Of a stretch of DNA of 64,000 nucleotides, positions 26,948 through 31,666 are shown in pieces (the stretch's first letter is position 1; each line of letters begins with the position of its first letter). The position numbers and the translations under genes were made by a program. Under the pieces are notes generated by a model. That model did not search any database. It worked only from the letters and a program-made list of their open reading frames with translations, and had not been told where the DNA came from. The stretch spans positions 62,001 through 126,000 of the forward strand of contig NZ_RJTX01000002.1 of assembly GCF_003729955.1 (NCBI RefSeq). The letters are read 5' to 3'. This DNA comes from Chryseobacterium daecheongense. Lineage in GTDB: Bacteria > Bacteroidota > Bacteroidia > Flavobacteriales > Weeksellaceae.

Positions 26948-27021
26948 AATCTCATAGCTCAAATGGTTAGAGCACCGGTCTTTTAAACCGGGGGTTGAAA
27001 GTTCAAATCTTTATGGGATTA
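26948..27021 (+). tRNA. tRNA-Lys(TTT); array element 2
   Basis: Acceptor AATCTCA/TGGGATT, D stem GCTC/GAGC, anticodon stem CCGGT/ACCGG with loop CTTTTAA, T stem GAAAG/CTTTA with one G-A mismatch, discriminator A. 74 nt, no encoded CCA. Confidence 0.88.
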
Positions 27022-27025
27022 CTAT

Positions 27026-27099
27026 GGTTCCGTGGCTCAATGGGATAGAGTATCGGTTTTCTAAACCGGGGAGTAGAGGTTCGAGTCCTCTCGGGATCA
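27026..27099 (+). tRNA. tRNA-Arg(TCT); array element 3
   Basis: Acceptor GGTTCCG/CGGGATC with two wobble pairs, anticodon stem TCGGT/ACCGG with loop TTTCTAA, perfect T stem AGAGG/CCTCT, discriminator A. Reads AGA/AGG. Four bases after the Lys tRNA. Confidence 0.9.
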
Positions 27100-27104
27100 C
27101 AAAA

Positions 27105-27189
27105 GGAGAGTAGGCAAATATTGGTTCGTTGCGGCTTACTGCTAATGAGTTCTACAACAGTAGTGAAGGTTCGATTCCTTTGCTCTCCG
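27105..27189 (+). tRNA. tRNA-Ser(GCT); array element 4
   Basis: Class II tRNA, 85 nt. Acceptor GGAGAGT/GCTCTCC, D stem GCAA/TTGC, anticodon stem GCTTA/TGAGT (two wobbles) with loop CTGCTAA, variable-arm stem CTAC/GTAG, T stem GAAGG/CCTTT, discriminator G as usual for Ser. Confidence 0.88.
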
Positions 27190-27195
27190 CAAATA

Positions 27196-27267
27196 GGTCT
27201 ATTGAGGTAATGGTTAACCTGCCCGACTGTCTCTTGGGCACTGCGAGTTCGATTCTCGCATAGACCG
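27196..27267 (+). tRNA. tRNA-Asp(GTC) with pyrimidine 37; array element 5
   Basis: Perfect acceptor GGTCTAT/ATAGACC, D stem AGGT/ACCT, T stem GCGAG/CTCGC, discriminator G. The anticodon stem CCCGA/TTGGG encloses CTGTCTC, so the anticodon is GTC but position 37 is T and 38 is C; a purine at 37 is nearly universal. The same unusual loop recurs in element 6. Confidence 0.85.
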
Positions 27268-27270
27268 CAA

Positions 27271-27329
27271 AGGTTCACGGAACATTTCAATCCGACTGTC
27301 TCTCGGAAAGAAATGGAAAACTGAACCTG
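27271..27329 (+). tRNA. Armless Asp-like mini-tRNA; array element 6
   Basis: 59 bases. A perfect seven-pair acceptor AGGTTCA / TGAACCT and a perfect five-pair anticodon stem TCCGA / TCGGA enclose the loop CTGTCTC, identical to the loop of element 5. The D arm is at best a three-pair hairpin (GAA/TTC), and there is no T arm or TTCRA loop. It is spaced like the other tRNAs (3 and 5 bases to its neighbours), so it looks like a maintained element and not random sequence. Confidence 0.6.
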
Positions 27330-27334
27330 AAAAA

Positions 27335-27406
27335 CTGGAAAGATAACGGTGGTTGTTTACCCGCCTTGGACGCGGGAGGTCATAGGTTCGAATCCTGTTT
27401 TCCAGA
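27335..27406 (+). tRNA. tRNA-Pro(TGG); array element 7
   Basis: Acceptor CTGGAAA/TTTCCAG perfect, anticodon stem CCCGC/GCGGG perfect with loop CTTGGAC, T stem ATAGG/CCTGT with one wobble, discriminator A. The D arm is weak (AAC/GTT). Confidence 0.82.
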
Positions 27407-27411
27407 CAATT

Positions 27412-27484
27412 GCTCCATTCGTCTAATGGTTTAGGACGCCTGCCTTTCGAGCAGTAAATGAGGGTTCGATTCCCTTATGGAGTA
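27412..27484 (+). tRNA. tRNA-Glu(TTC); array element 8
   Basis: Acceptor GCTCCAT/ATGGAGT, anticodon loop CTTTCGA on a four-pair stem CTGC/GCAG (the fifth pair is C-T), T stem GAGGG/CCCTT. Overall pattern, including TTCGTCTAATGG, matches bacterial tRNA-Glu. Discriminator A. Confidence 0.85.
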
Positions 27485-27489
27485 CAAAA

Positions 27490-27563
27490 GATTTCGTAGC
27501 TCAAATGGCTAGAGTATCGGTTTCATACGCTGAAGGTTGAAGGTTCGAATCCTTCCGAAATTA
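27490..27563 (+). tRNA. tRNA with CAT anticodon (elongator Met or Ile2); array element 9
   Basis: Acceptor GATTTCG/CGAAATT, D stem GCTC/GAGT, anticodon stem TCGGT/GCTGA with loop TTCATAC, T stem GAAGG/CCTTC. It lacks the C1-A72 mismatch and the three G-C pairs of initiator tRNA. Confidence 0.85.
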
Positions 27564-27567
27564 CAAT

Positions 27568-27639
27568 GATTTTGTAGCTCAATGGTAGAGCAACGGCCTG
27601 TTAAGCCGAAGGTTGAAAGTTCGAGTCTTTCCAAAATCG
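27568..27639 (+). tRNA. tRNA-Asn(GTT); array element 10
   Basis: Acceptor GATTTTG/CAAAATC, D stem GCTC/GAGC, anticodon stem CGGC/GCCG with an outer A-A mismatch and loop CTGTTAA, T stem GAAAG/CTTTC, discriminator G. Acceptor and D arm resemble element 9, suggesting derivation by duplication. Confidence 0.85.
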
Positions 27640-27667
27640 CAAATAACTGAATAGTAATTGTTTCAAA

Positions 27668-27739
27668 GGAGAAAGTAAAAGTTTGTCAAGCGCAGAAGCT
27701 CTTTATGTCAAAAACAAACAGACAAGCTTTTCTTGCTCC
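27668..27739 (+). ncRNA. Inter-tRNA structured hairpin, copy A
   Basis: Between tRNA-Asn and the Cys-anticodon tRNA. A stem of about 19 pairs, GGAGAAAGTAAAAGTTTGTC with GACAAGCTTTTCTTGCTCC (one bulge, one A-C mismatch, one G-T), encloses a loop that starts AAGCGCAGAAGCTCTTTATG. Copies B and C keep the stem by compensating changes and keep the loop sequence. The tract AGCTCTTTATGTCAAA resembles a boxA antitermination element. Confidence 0.6.
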
Positions 27740-27744
27740 AAAAT

Positions 27745-27825
27745 GATGGTTCGCCGAAGTGGAAGAGTCGGGACGGTCTGCAAAACCGTTGCAAAGCTGA
27801 GTGGGTTTGAATCCCATAACCATCT
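27745..27825 (+). tRNA. Class II tRNA with Cys anticodon (GCA); array element 11
   Basis: Acceptor GATGGTT/AACCATC perfect, anticodon stem ACGGT/ACCGT with loop CTGCAAA, T stem GTGGG/CCCAT with loop TTTGAAT, and an 11-base variable region. The body (GCCG..AG..AGAG.CGGGAC, TTGC..AGCTGAGT) is that of the tRNA-Tyr in element 12, not of ordinary tRNA-Cys. A change of GTA to GCA would convert one into the other. Its charging identity (Cys or Tyr) is open. Discriminator T. Confidence 0.75.
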
Positions 27826-27851
27826 CTAGTAACTAAAATGAGATAAGTTCA

Positions 27852-27928
27852 GAAGAAAAAGTAAAAGTCTGTCGAGCGTAGAAGTTCTTACATCAAACAA
27901 AAAATATAGACAGGCTTTAAATTTCTTC
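27852..27928 (+). ncRNA. Inter-tRNA structured hairpin, copy B
   Basis: Between the Cys-anticodon tRNA and tRNA-Tyr. AAAGTCTGTC pairs with GACAGGCTTT, extended outward by GAAGAAA/TTTCTTC. The loop starts GAGCGTAGAAGTTCTTACAT, matching copies A and C at most positions. Stem changes relative to copy A are compensatory. Confidence 0.6.
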
Positions 27929-27972
27929 GAAATAAATTACCTATTAATGATCACTTATTACTCATTTTAAAA

Positions 27973-28056
27973 GGAAGTGCGCCGGAGCTGGAGAGCCGGG
28001 ACAGACTGTAAATCTGTTGCTTTATAGCTGAGTAGGTTCGAATCCTACCACTTCCA
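27973..28056 (+). tRNA. tRNA-Tyr(GTA); array element 12
   Basis: Class II tRNA of 84 nt: acceptor GGAAGTG/CACTTCC, anticodon stem ACAGA/TCTGT with loop CTGTAAA, long variable arm TGCTTTATAGCTGA, T stem GTAGG/CCTAC, discriminator A. The most regular member of the second half of the array. Confidence 0.92.
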
Positions 28057-28060
28057 CATT

Positions 28061-28132
28061 CAACTGATAATGTAATGGCAGCATGCAGGAAAATATACTC
28101 TTGTTGTTCAGGTTCGATTCCTGGTCAGTTGA
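28061..28132 (+). tRNA. Gln-like tRNA with eight-base anticodon loop; array element 13
   Basis: Perfect acceptor CAACTGA/TCAGTTG and T stem TCAGG/CCTGG. The body (TAATGTAATGGCAGCAT...TCTTGT.GTT.AGG) closely follows the tRNA-Gln of element 16. The anticodon stem CAGGA/TCTTG holds but encloses AAATATAC, eight bases without C32-T33, so no normal anticodon can be assigned. Either a decayed gene, a frameshifting tRNA or a decoy. Confidence 0.6.
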
Positions 28133-28166
28133 TTTTTTAATAACACAAATAAAAATAAAATAAAAA

Positions 28167-28246
28167 GGAGACGGGATGGTTTGTCAAGCGCAGAAGATCT
28201 TTACAAACATTACTAACAGACCTATTTTTATAGACAGACCTTCTCT
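28167..28246 (+). ncRNA. Inter-tRNA structured hairpin, copy C
   Basis: Between elements 13 and 14. GGTTTGTC pairs with GACAGACC over eight positions, with GAGA/TCTC outside an internal loop. The loop starts AAGCGCAGAAGATCTTTACA, nearly identical to copies A and B. The pairing bases differ from the other copies while pairing is kept. Confidence 0.55.
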
Positions 28247-28259
28247 AACCTTGATAAAT

Positions 28260-28333
28260 GCAGGAATGGCGAAACCGGTAGACGCACTTGATTTAGGCTC
28301 AAGATATTGGGGGTTCGAATCCCTCTTCCTGTA
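28260..28333 (+). tRNA. tRNA-Leu(TAG) with short variable loop; array element 14
   Basis: Acceptor GCAGGAA/TTCCTGT, D stem GCG/CGC, anticodon stem CTTGA/TCAAG with loop TTTAGGC, T stem GGGGG/CCCTC with one wobble. Between anticodon and T stems there are only five bases (ATATT); bacterial tRNA-Leu normally has a long variable arm, so this is a class I form of a class II tRNA. Discriminator A as required by LeuRS. Confidence 0.8.
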
Positions 28334-28358
28334 CAAAGTTTTCTATACTCACAAAACC

Positions 28359-28431
28359 GGATCAGTGGTATACAAGGTGTGCAAGCTTGTCTGAAAAACA
28401 AGAGAGAACTGTTCAATTCAGTTCTGATCCA
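28359..28431 (+). tRNA. tRNA-Phe(GAA); array element 15
   Basis: Perfect acceptor GGATCAG/CTGATCC, anticodon stem CTTGT/ACAAG with loop CTGAAAA, T stem AACTG/CAGTT with loop TTCAATT, discriminator A. The D arm is irregular (GTAT/GTGC with wobbles, two extra bases before the anticodon stem). Confidence 0.78.
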
Positions 28432-28477
28432 CGAGAATATGAATGATCATTTATCAATTATTATCCATCATTTATAC

Positions 28478-28548
28478 TGATTCGTAGTGTAATGGCAGCA
28501 CACAAGACTTTGACTCTTGTAGTTTAGGTTCGAGTCCTAATGAATCAA
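28478..28548 (+). tRNA. tRNA-Gln(TTG); array element 16
   Basis: Acceptor TGATTCG/TGAATCA, D arm GTG/CAC with AATGGC loop, anticodon stem CAAGA/TCTTG with loop CTTTGAC, T stem TTAGG/CCTAA, discriminator A. 71 nt. Confidence 0.88.
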
Positions 28549-28555
28549 CAGAATT

Positions 28556-28624
28556 ACTCCGATAGTGTAAACAGCACTTCAGACTCTAAAACTGAGGGTA
28601 CTGGCTCGAATCTAGTTCGGAGTG
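28556..28624 (+). tRNA. Putative amber suppressor tRNA (CTA); array element 17
   Basis: Perfect acceptor ACTCCGA/TCGGAGT, D stem GTGT/GCAC, T stem ACTGG/CTAGT with loop CTCGAAT. The anticodon arm TCAGA-CTCTAAA-ACTGA has four pairs plus an A31-A39 mismatch; in a seven-base loop, positions 34-36 are CTA, which reads UAG. The body (TAGTGTAA...CAGCAC) is that of the neighbouring tRNA-Gln, as in classical Gln-derived amber suppressors. The mismatch makes the loop assignment less than certain. Discriminator G. Confidence 0.65.
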
Positions 28625-28725
28625 CAGTAAGAATTAAAAAAAATATAAGCTAAATATAGCTGAAAAACATTTATCAATGATCACTTATGAATTATAGAAA
28701 TTATAAAACCTAAATATGTAAAATA

Positions 28726-29211
28726 ATGGAAACGCAACAAGAAACATGGCAGAATCTGAATGGAAAAATCTTCCATCAACCTATTACACAGCTGGTAGAA
28801 GAAGCCATCATCCGTGAACAAAATAATGGATACCGACTGAAAGTTTGTGTGGGCTCAGATTCCCACGTATATGGTGATGCCATTAATTATGCTACAGCAG
28901 TAGTATTTATTCGTGAAGGAAAAGGAGCGTTTACCTTTATTAGAAAACAAAGAGAGATGCATCGTATCAGCATTAAGGAAAGAATGCTCAATGAAGTGAA
29001 CAAATCTGTAGAAATTGCTTATGCAATCTGTTCTATTCTTGACGCCTATGGCGTGGAAATGGAGGTACACGCGGATATCAATACTGATCCTGAATTCAAA
29101 TCTAATATTGCATTGAAAGATGCGATGGGATATATTCTGGGAATGGGATATGTATTCAAAGCTAAACCTTATGCCTTCGCAAGCTCCAACTGTGCGGATA
29201 TGGTAGTTTAA
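28726..29211 (+). CDS. YkuK-type ribonuclease H-like protein
   Basis: 161 residues. VCVGSDSHVYGDAINYATAVVF (about residues 41-62) gives the first acidic residue of an RNase H-like fold, with further acids in EVHADINTD (about 126-134) and DAMGYILGMGY; this matches the YkuK family. Nuclease activity is a family-level prediction. It starts 101 bases after the last tRNA with no terminator or promoter visible between, so it is probably co-transcribed with the array. Confidence 0.8.
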   Translation: METQQETWQNLNGKIFHQPITQLVEEAIIREQNNGYRLKVCVGSDSHVYGDAINYATAVVFIREGKGAFTFIRKQREMHRISIKERMLNEVNKSVEIAYAICSILDAYGVEMEVHADINTDPEFKSNIALKDAMGYILGMGYVFKAKPYAFASSNCADMVV

Positions 29212-29244
29212 TCTTTAATAAATAACAACCTTAAAAATAAAATT

Positions 29245-29565
29245 ATGAGACAAGAAGTATTACAAAGATTCCTTACGAACACAGATGAAACCGGAAGATT
29301 CATTGTGAAATCTTCTGTCACAGGAATTACTTATTTCGTGGAGCCACTCTACAAAGGAAAAACGGCTGTTTGGGGAGACCTTAATCCTGCCACAAAACAG
29401 TTGGAAGGAAATTACGGAAGTAAAAATACAGGAGCAGTCAAAGAAAGAGACTCTTTATTACAGGAAGAAAACGGATTTGTGAATATCGGTTACTTCAAAG
29501 GAAGTCCCTTTGGAGAAATTGACAGACGGGATAAAGAACATGAGGAGAGAATGAATTTGATGTAA
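29245..29565 (+). CDS. Unknown 106-residue protein of the tRNA-array operon
   Basis: Small soluble protein, charged C terminus (GEIDRRDKEHEERMNLM), with a beta-rich centre (GRFIVKSSVTGITYFVEPLY, then KTAVWGDLNPATKQ). I do not recognise the family. 33 bases after the RNase H-like gene and 16 before the cREC gene, same strand, so its role is probably linked to theirs. Confidence 0.65.
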   Translation: MRQEVLQRFLTNTDETGRFIVKSSVTGITYFVEPLYKGKTAVWGDLNPATKQLEGNYGSKNTGAVKERDSLLQEENGFVNIGYFKGSPFGEIDRRDKEHEERMNLM

Positions 29566-29581
29566 AACTAAAGCAATAAAT

Positions 29582-29950
29582 ATGACAAAAAAAATGTTGT
29601 TTTTAGATGACATAAGGTATCCTGTTGAAGTATATCATTATACGAAACAGGATATTTTTCTTAGAAAAGATTGGAATATTGTCAGGAATTATGAGCAATT
29701 TGTTCATTGGATTCTGGAAAAAGGACTTCCGGAAATGGTCTCTTTTGACCATGATCTTTCTGATGTACATAATCTGAAACCGGATTCTCAAGAATACATA
29801 GAAAAGACAGGATATGACTGTGCGAAGTGGCTTGTAGAATATTGTCTGGATCATAATATGGATTTGCCAAAATTTCACTGCCATTCAATGAATCCTGTGG
29901 GGAAAGAGAATATTCTTTATCTGTTAGAAAACTTTAAAAAATATTGTTAA
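29582..29950 (+). CDS. Cyclic-phosphate-processing receiver-domain (cREC) protein
   Basis: 122 residues. LFLDDIRYP at the start, VSFDHDLSD (about 57-65), GYDCAKWLVEY (about 79-89) and the C-terminal HCHSMNPVGKENI (about 99-111) match the cREC family. From my recollection of comparative-genomic work on RNA repair, this receiver-derived domain is predicted to process cyclic phosphate RNA ends in RNA-repair neighbourhoods. That activity is a prediction. In operon with the flanking genes. Confidence 0.8.
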   Translation: MTKKMLFLDDIRYPVEVYHYTKQDIFLRKDWNIVRNYEQFVHWILEKGLPEMVSFDHDLSDVHNLKPDSQEYIEKTGYDCAKWLVEYCLDHNMDLPKFHCHSMNPVGKENILYLLENFKKYC

Positions 29951-29977
29951 TTAAAACTATCAAACAATTAAAATACA

Positions 29978-30541
29978 ATGAAACCCAATATATTTTTTAC
30001 GGCGGACCATCATTTCGGGCACGCCAATATTATAAAATTTTCAGAGAGACCATTTGAATCTCTGGAACATATGAATGATGAGCTCATCAAACGATGGAAT
30101 GAAAGAATAAAGGAAAATGACATTGTTTACCATTTGGGAGATGTCAGTTTGGGCAAACCGGATTTTACTAAAGAAATCCTGGACAGGGTGAATGGTAAAA
30201 TCCATTTGATAAAAGGCAATCATGAATACTCAGCTCTTCGCATCCCAGATAGATTTGAATGGATAAAAGACTACGCAGAAATTTACATCGAAGATGAAGA
30301 TGTAAAAATGGGTAAGCAAAAAATTACGCTTTTGCATTATTCCATGCGTACCTGGAACGGCTCTCATAAAGGGACATGGCATTTATATGGTCACTCACAT
30401 GGTACTTTACCGGATGATGAAATGAGTTTAAGTCTTGACGTGGGAGTAGATTGCCATAATTTTTACCCGGTTTCTTACGAAGAAATAAAAGAATTGATGA
30501 AAAAAAAGAAATGGGAACCGCCTTTCGCGCCCAGGAATTAA
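29978..30541 (+). CDS. Calcineurin-like metallophosphoesterase
   Basis: 187 residues with the metal-binding series of the family: FFTADHHFGHANI (D-x-H, about 6-18), HLGDVSLG (GD, about 52-59), KGNHE (about 79-83), LLHYSM and LYGHSHG (H-x-H, about 138-144). Substrates of this small class are not fixed. Last gene of the operon that starts with the tRNA array, followed by a terminator. Confidence 0.88.
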   Translation: MKPNIFFTADHHFGHANIIKFSERPFESLEHMNDELIKRWNERIKENDIVYHLGDVSLGKPDFTKEILDRVNGKIHLIKGNHEYSALRIPDRFEWIKDYAEIYIEDEDVKMGKQKITLLHYSMRTWNGSHKGTWHLYGHSHGTLPDDEMSLSLDVGVDCHNFYPVSYEEIKELMKKKKWEPPFAPRN

Positions 30542-30553
30542 ATTTTTACGATG

Positions 30554-30587
30554 AAAAGCTCCCTTTATGGGAGTTTTTATTTTTTTA
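30554..30587 (+). terminator. Terminator closing the tRNA-array operon
   Basis: Stem AAAAGCTCCC / GGGAGTTTTT (one G-T pair) with loop TTTAT and a T-rich tail, just after the phosphoesterase stop. Confidence 0.85.
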
Positions 30588-30592
30588 TCATA

Positions 30593-31072
30593 TTAGAGCT
30601 GAAGTATTGAGTTTGCTCTTTTTTTACTCACCCAATCCTCATACGGCATCACACCCCATTCCGGGTTTCCTTCACCCTCCAGAATGGAAATGAATTCCAG
30701 CTGATTTCCATCAGGGTCATTAAAATAAATGGCCAAAGCAGGCATCCATGCAAAAACCATCGGCTTTTCTATACCGTCTTTCAGGAAATTATAAGGCTTT
30801 AAGTTTCTCTTTTTCAGAAAGTCTACAGAATATTTTAGAATATCTTCTTTGTCAGCAGAAAAAGCAAAATGCCTTGGCCGCGGATTCTCTTTCTGTTCCC
30901 AAAGCCCGAGCATGGCTTCTTTTTCTTTCCCGATCCATAAAAAAGCAATCGGGCGCTTCTCATCCAGATGAGCCAGTTTCAACCCTAATATTTCCGTATA
31001 AAACTGTATTGATTTCTCTAAATTACTTACCTCTATATGAGTTTCGTATAATCCTTTAATCATGATCTCCAT
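30593..31072 (-). CDS. VOC family (glyoxalase-like) protein
   Basis: 159 residues from MEIMIKG; an ATG three codons on is also possible. The vicinal-oxygen-chelate fold is indicated by KGLYETHIEVSNLEKSIQFY (first metal histidine), RPRHFAFSADKEDI and the C-terminal AIYFNDPDGNQLEFISI with the acid ligand. Substrate unknown. It points against the surrounding array genes and is probably not part of that system. Confidence 0.85.
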   Translation of the reverse strand: MEIMIKGLYETHIEVSNLEKSIQFYTEILGLKLAHLDEKRPIAFLWIGKEKEAMLGLWEQKENPRPRHFAFSADKEDILKYSVDFLKKRNLKPYNFLKDGIEKPMVFAWMPALAIYFNDPDGNQLEFISILEGEGNPEWGVMPYEDWVSKKRANSILQL

Positions 31073-31254
31073 TTTTATAAAGCAAAGCTAGAAAACAGTC
31101 AGTCAAAAATGGAGTAGTACTGATTTCTTTATTAAAAATAAATGATAGAAACTTTTTATCTCTTCTCATCAGCTTTTGTATTCATAATTGTAAAAAAAGC
31201 AAACAATTTTTCAATGAAATTTTATCTGCGCAAAAAGACTGCGTAATTCTGTTT

Positions 31255-31262
31255 TTACTTTG
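31255..31262 (+). promoter_or_regulatory. Possible -7 element before the eroded tRNA array
   Basis: TTACTTTG followed by CA, identical to the -7 element of promoter P2 before the main array. No -33 TTTG at the right distance. The interval 31073-31254 shows nothing else, and 31263-31431 contains no ORF I can support. Confidence 0.4.
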
Positions 31263-31441
31263 CATCATCAAACTGAAATAATTACGGAAGTTTTAAAAAA
31301 TAAGCTTCGGTCAAAATATCAAGCAAGCCATGTTGAGTGTTTCTATATAGCACCATTGCAGAAAATTTTGTTGAGAAACATTATATGATTCTGTTCAGCT
31401 TGGCTGAAGGTTTCCAGGATTTTCCAAAAAATTCTGCCAAC

Positions 31442-31509
31442 ACTATGTGTCGAAGGTTCGAATCCTTCTATTCTTTGCGAATATAGCTCAGGTAGGTTAG
31501 AGCAATAGT
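31442..31509 (+). pseudogene. tRNA halves in permuted order (eroded array, unit 1)
   Basis: In order: ACTAT (3' strand of an anticodon stem), GTGTC, T arm GAAGG-TTCGAAT-CCTTC, then TATTC TTTGC GAATA, then TA and a perfect D arm GCTC/GAGC, A and ATAGT. TATTC pairs with GAATA and ATAGT pairs with ACTAT, so the 3' half of a tRNA precedes its own 5' half with a five-base linker. The anticodon itself is lost or split (TTTTTTTG follows). Either a circularly permuted tRNA or the remains of tandem duplicates. Confidence 0.45.
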
Positions 31510-31517
31510 TTTTTTGC

Positions 31518-31621
31518 GTGGGTTCGAGTCCCACTCTCACTTTGAATGAGATAGCTCAGTTGGAAGAGCACTACATTACGGTTGTAGGTTAATTTTGAAA
31601 TAGACTCAAAATCTATTTTTT
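31518..31621 (+). pseudogene. tRNA-Arg(ACG)-like remnant in permuted order (eroded array, unit 2)
   Basis: T arm GTGGG-TTCGAGT-CCCAC, then TCTCA CTTTGAA TGAGA (five pairs), TA, D arm GCTC/GAGC, A, and a complete anticodon arm CTACA-TTACGGT-TGTAG with anticodon ACG (Arg). No T arm of its own follows in the normal position; instead the hairpin AAATAGA/TCTATTT with loop CTCAAAA and a T run (31598-31621) ends the unit and could be a terminator. Same 3'-half-before-5'-half order as unit 1. Confidence 0.45.
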
Positions 31622-31666
31622 CGGGAGTTTGGATGTTCTTATTAAAAATGTCCGCCATGGAAAATC

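Noticed and set aside
27003..27290. 95-codon frame on the minus strand across the tRNA array (contains ENRTRSAQE and PERTRTSTP)
   Set aside because: It is the antisense translation of tRNA T arms (TTCGANTCC read backwards), a well-known spurious protein type; tRNAs on the + strand explain the sequence.
27668..28246. CRISPR array in the repeated inter-tRNA segments
   Set aside because: Only three copies, irregular spacing, tRNAs between them, and no cas genes.
28176..28394. 72-codon + strand frame through hairpin C and the Leu tRNA
   Set aside because: Overlaps a structured repeat and a tRNA; codon content follows the RNA sequence, not a protein.
31343..31540. 65-codon minus-strand frame with RVGLEPT and GFEPSTHSV
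   Set aside because: Again antisense of tRNA T-arm remnants; no start signal and no protein family.
26868..31621. Prophage or integrative element carrying the tRNA array
   Set aside because: No integrase, capsid, terminase or attachment-site duplication is visible. Phage ancestry of some tRNAs remains possible but the region is not a recognisable prophage.
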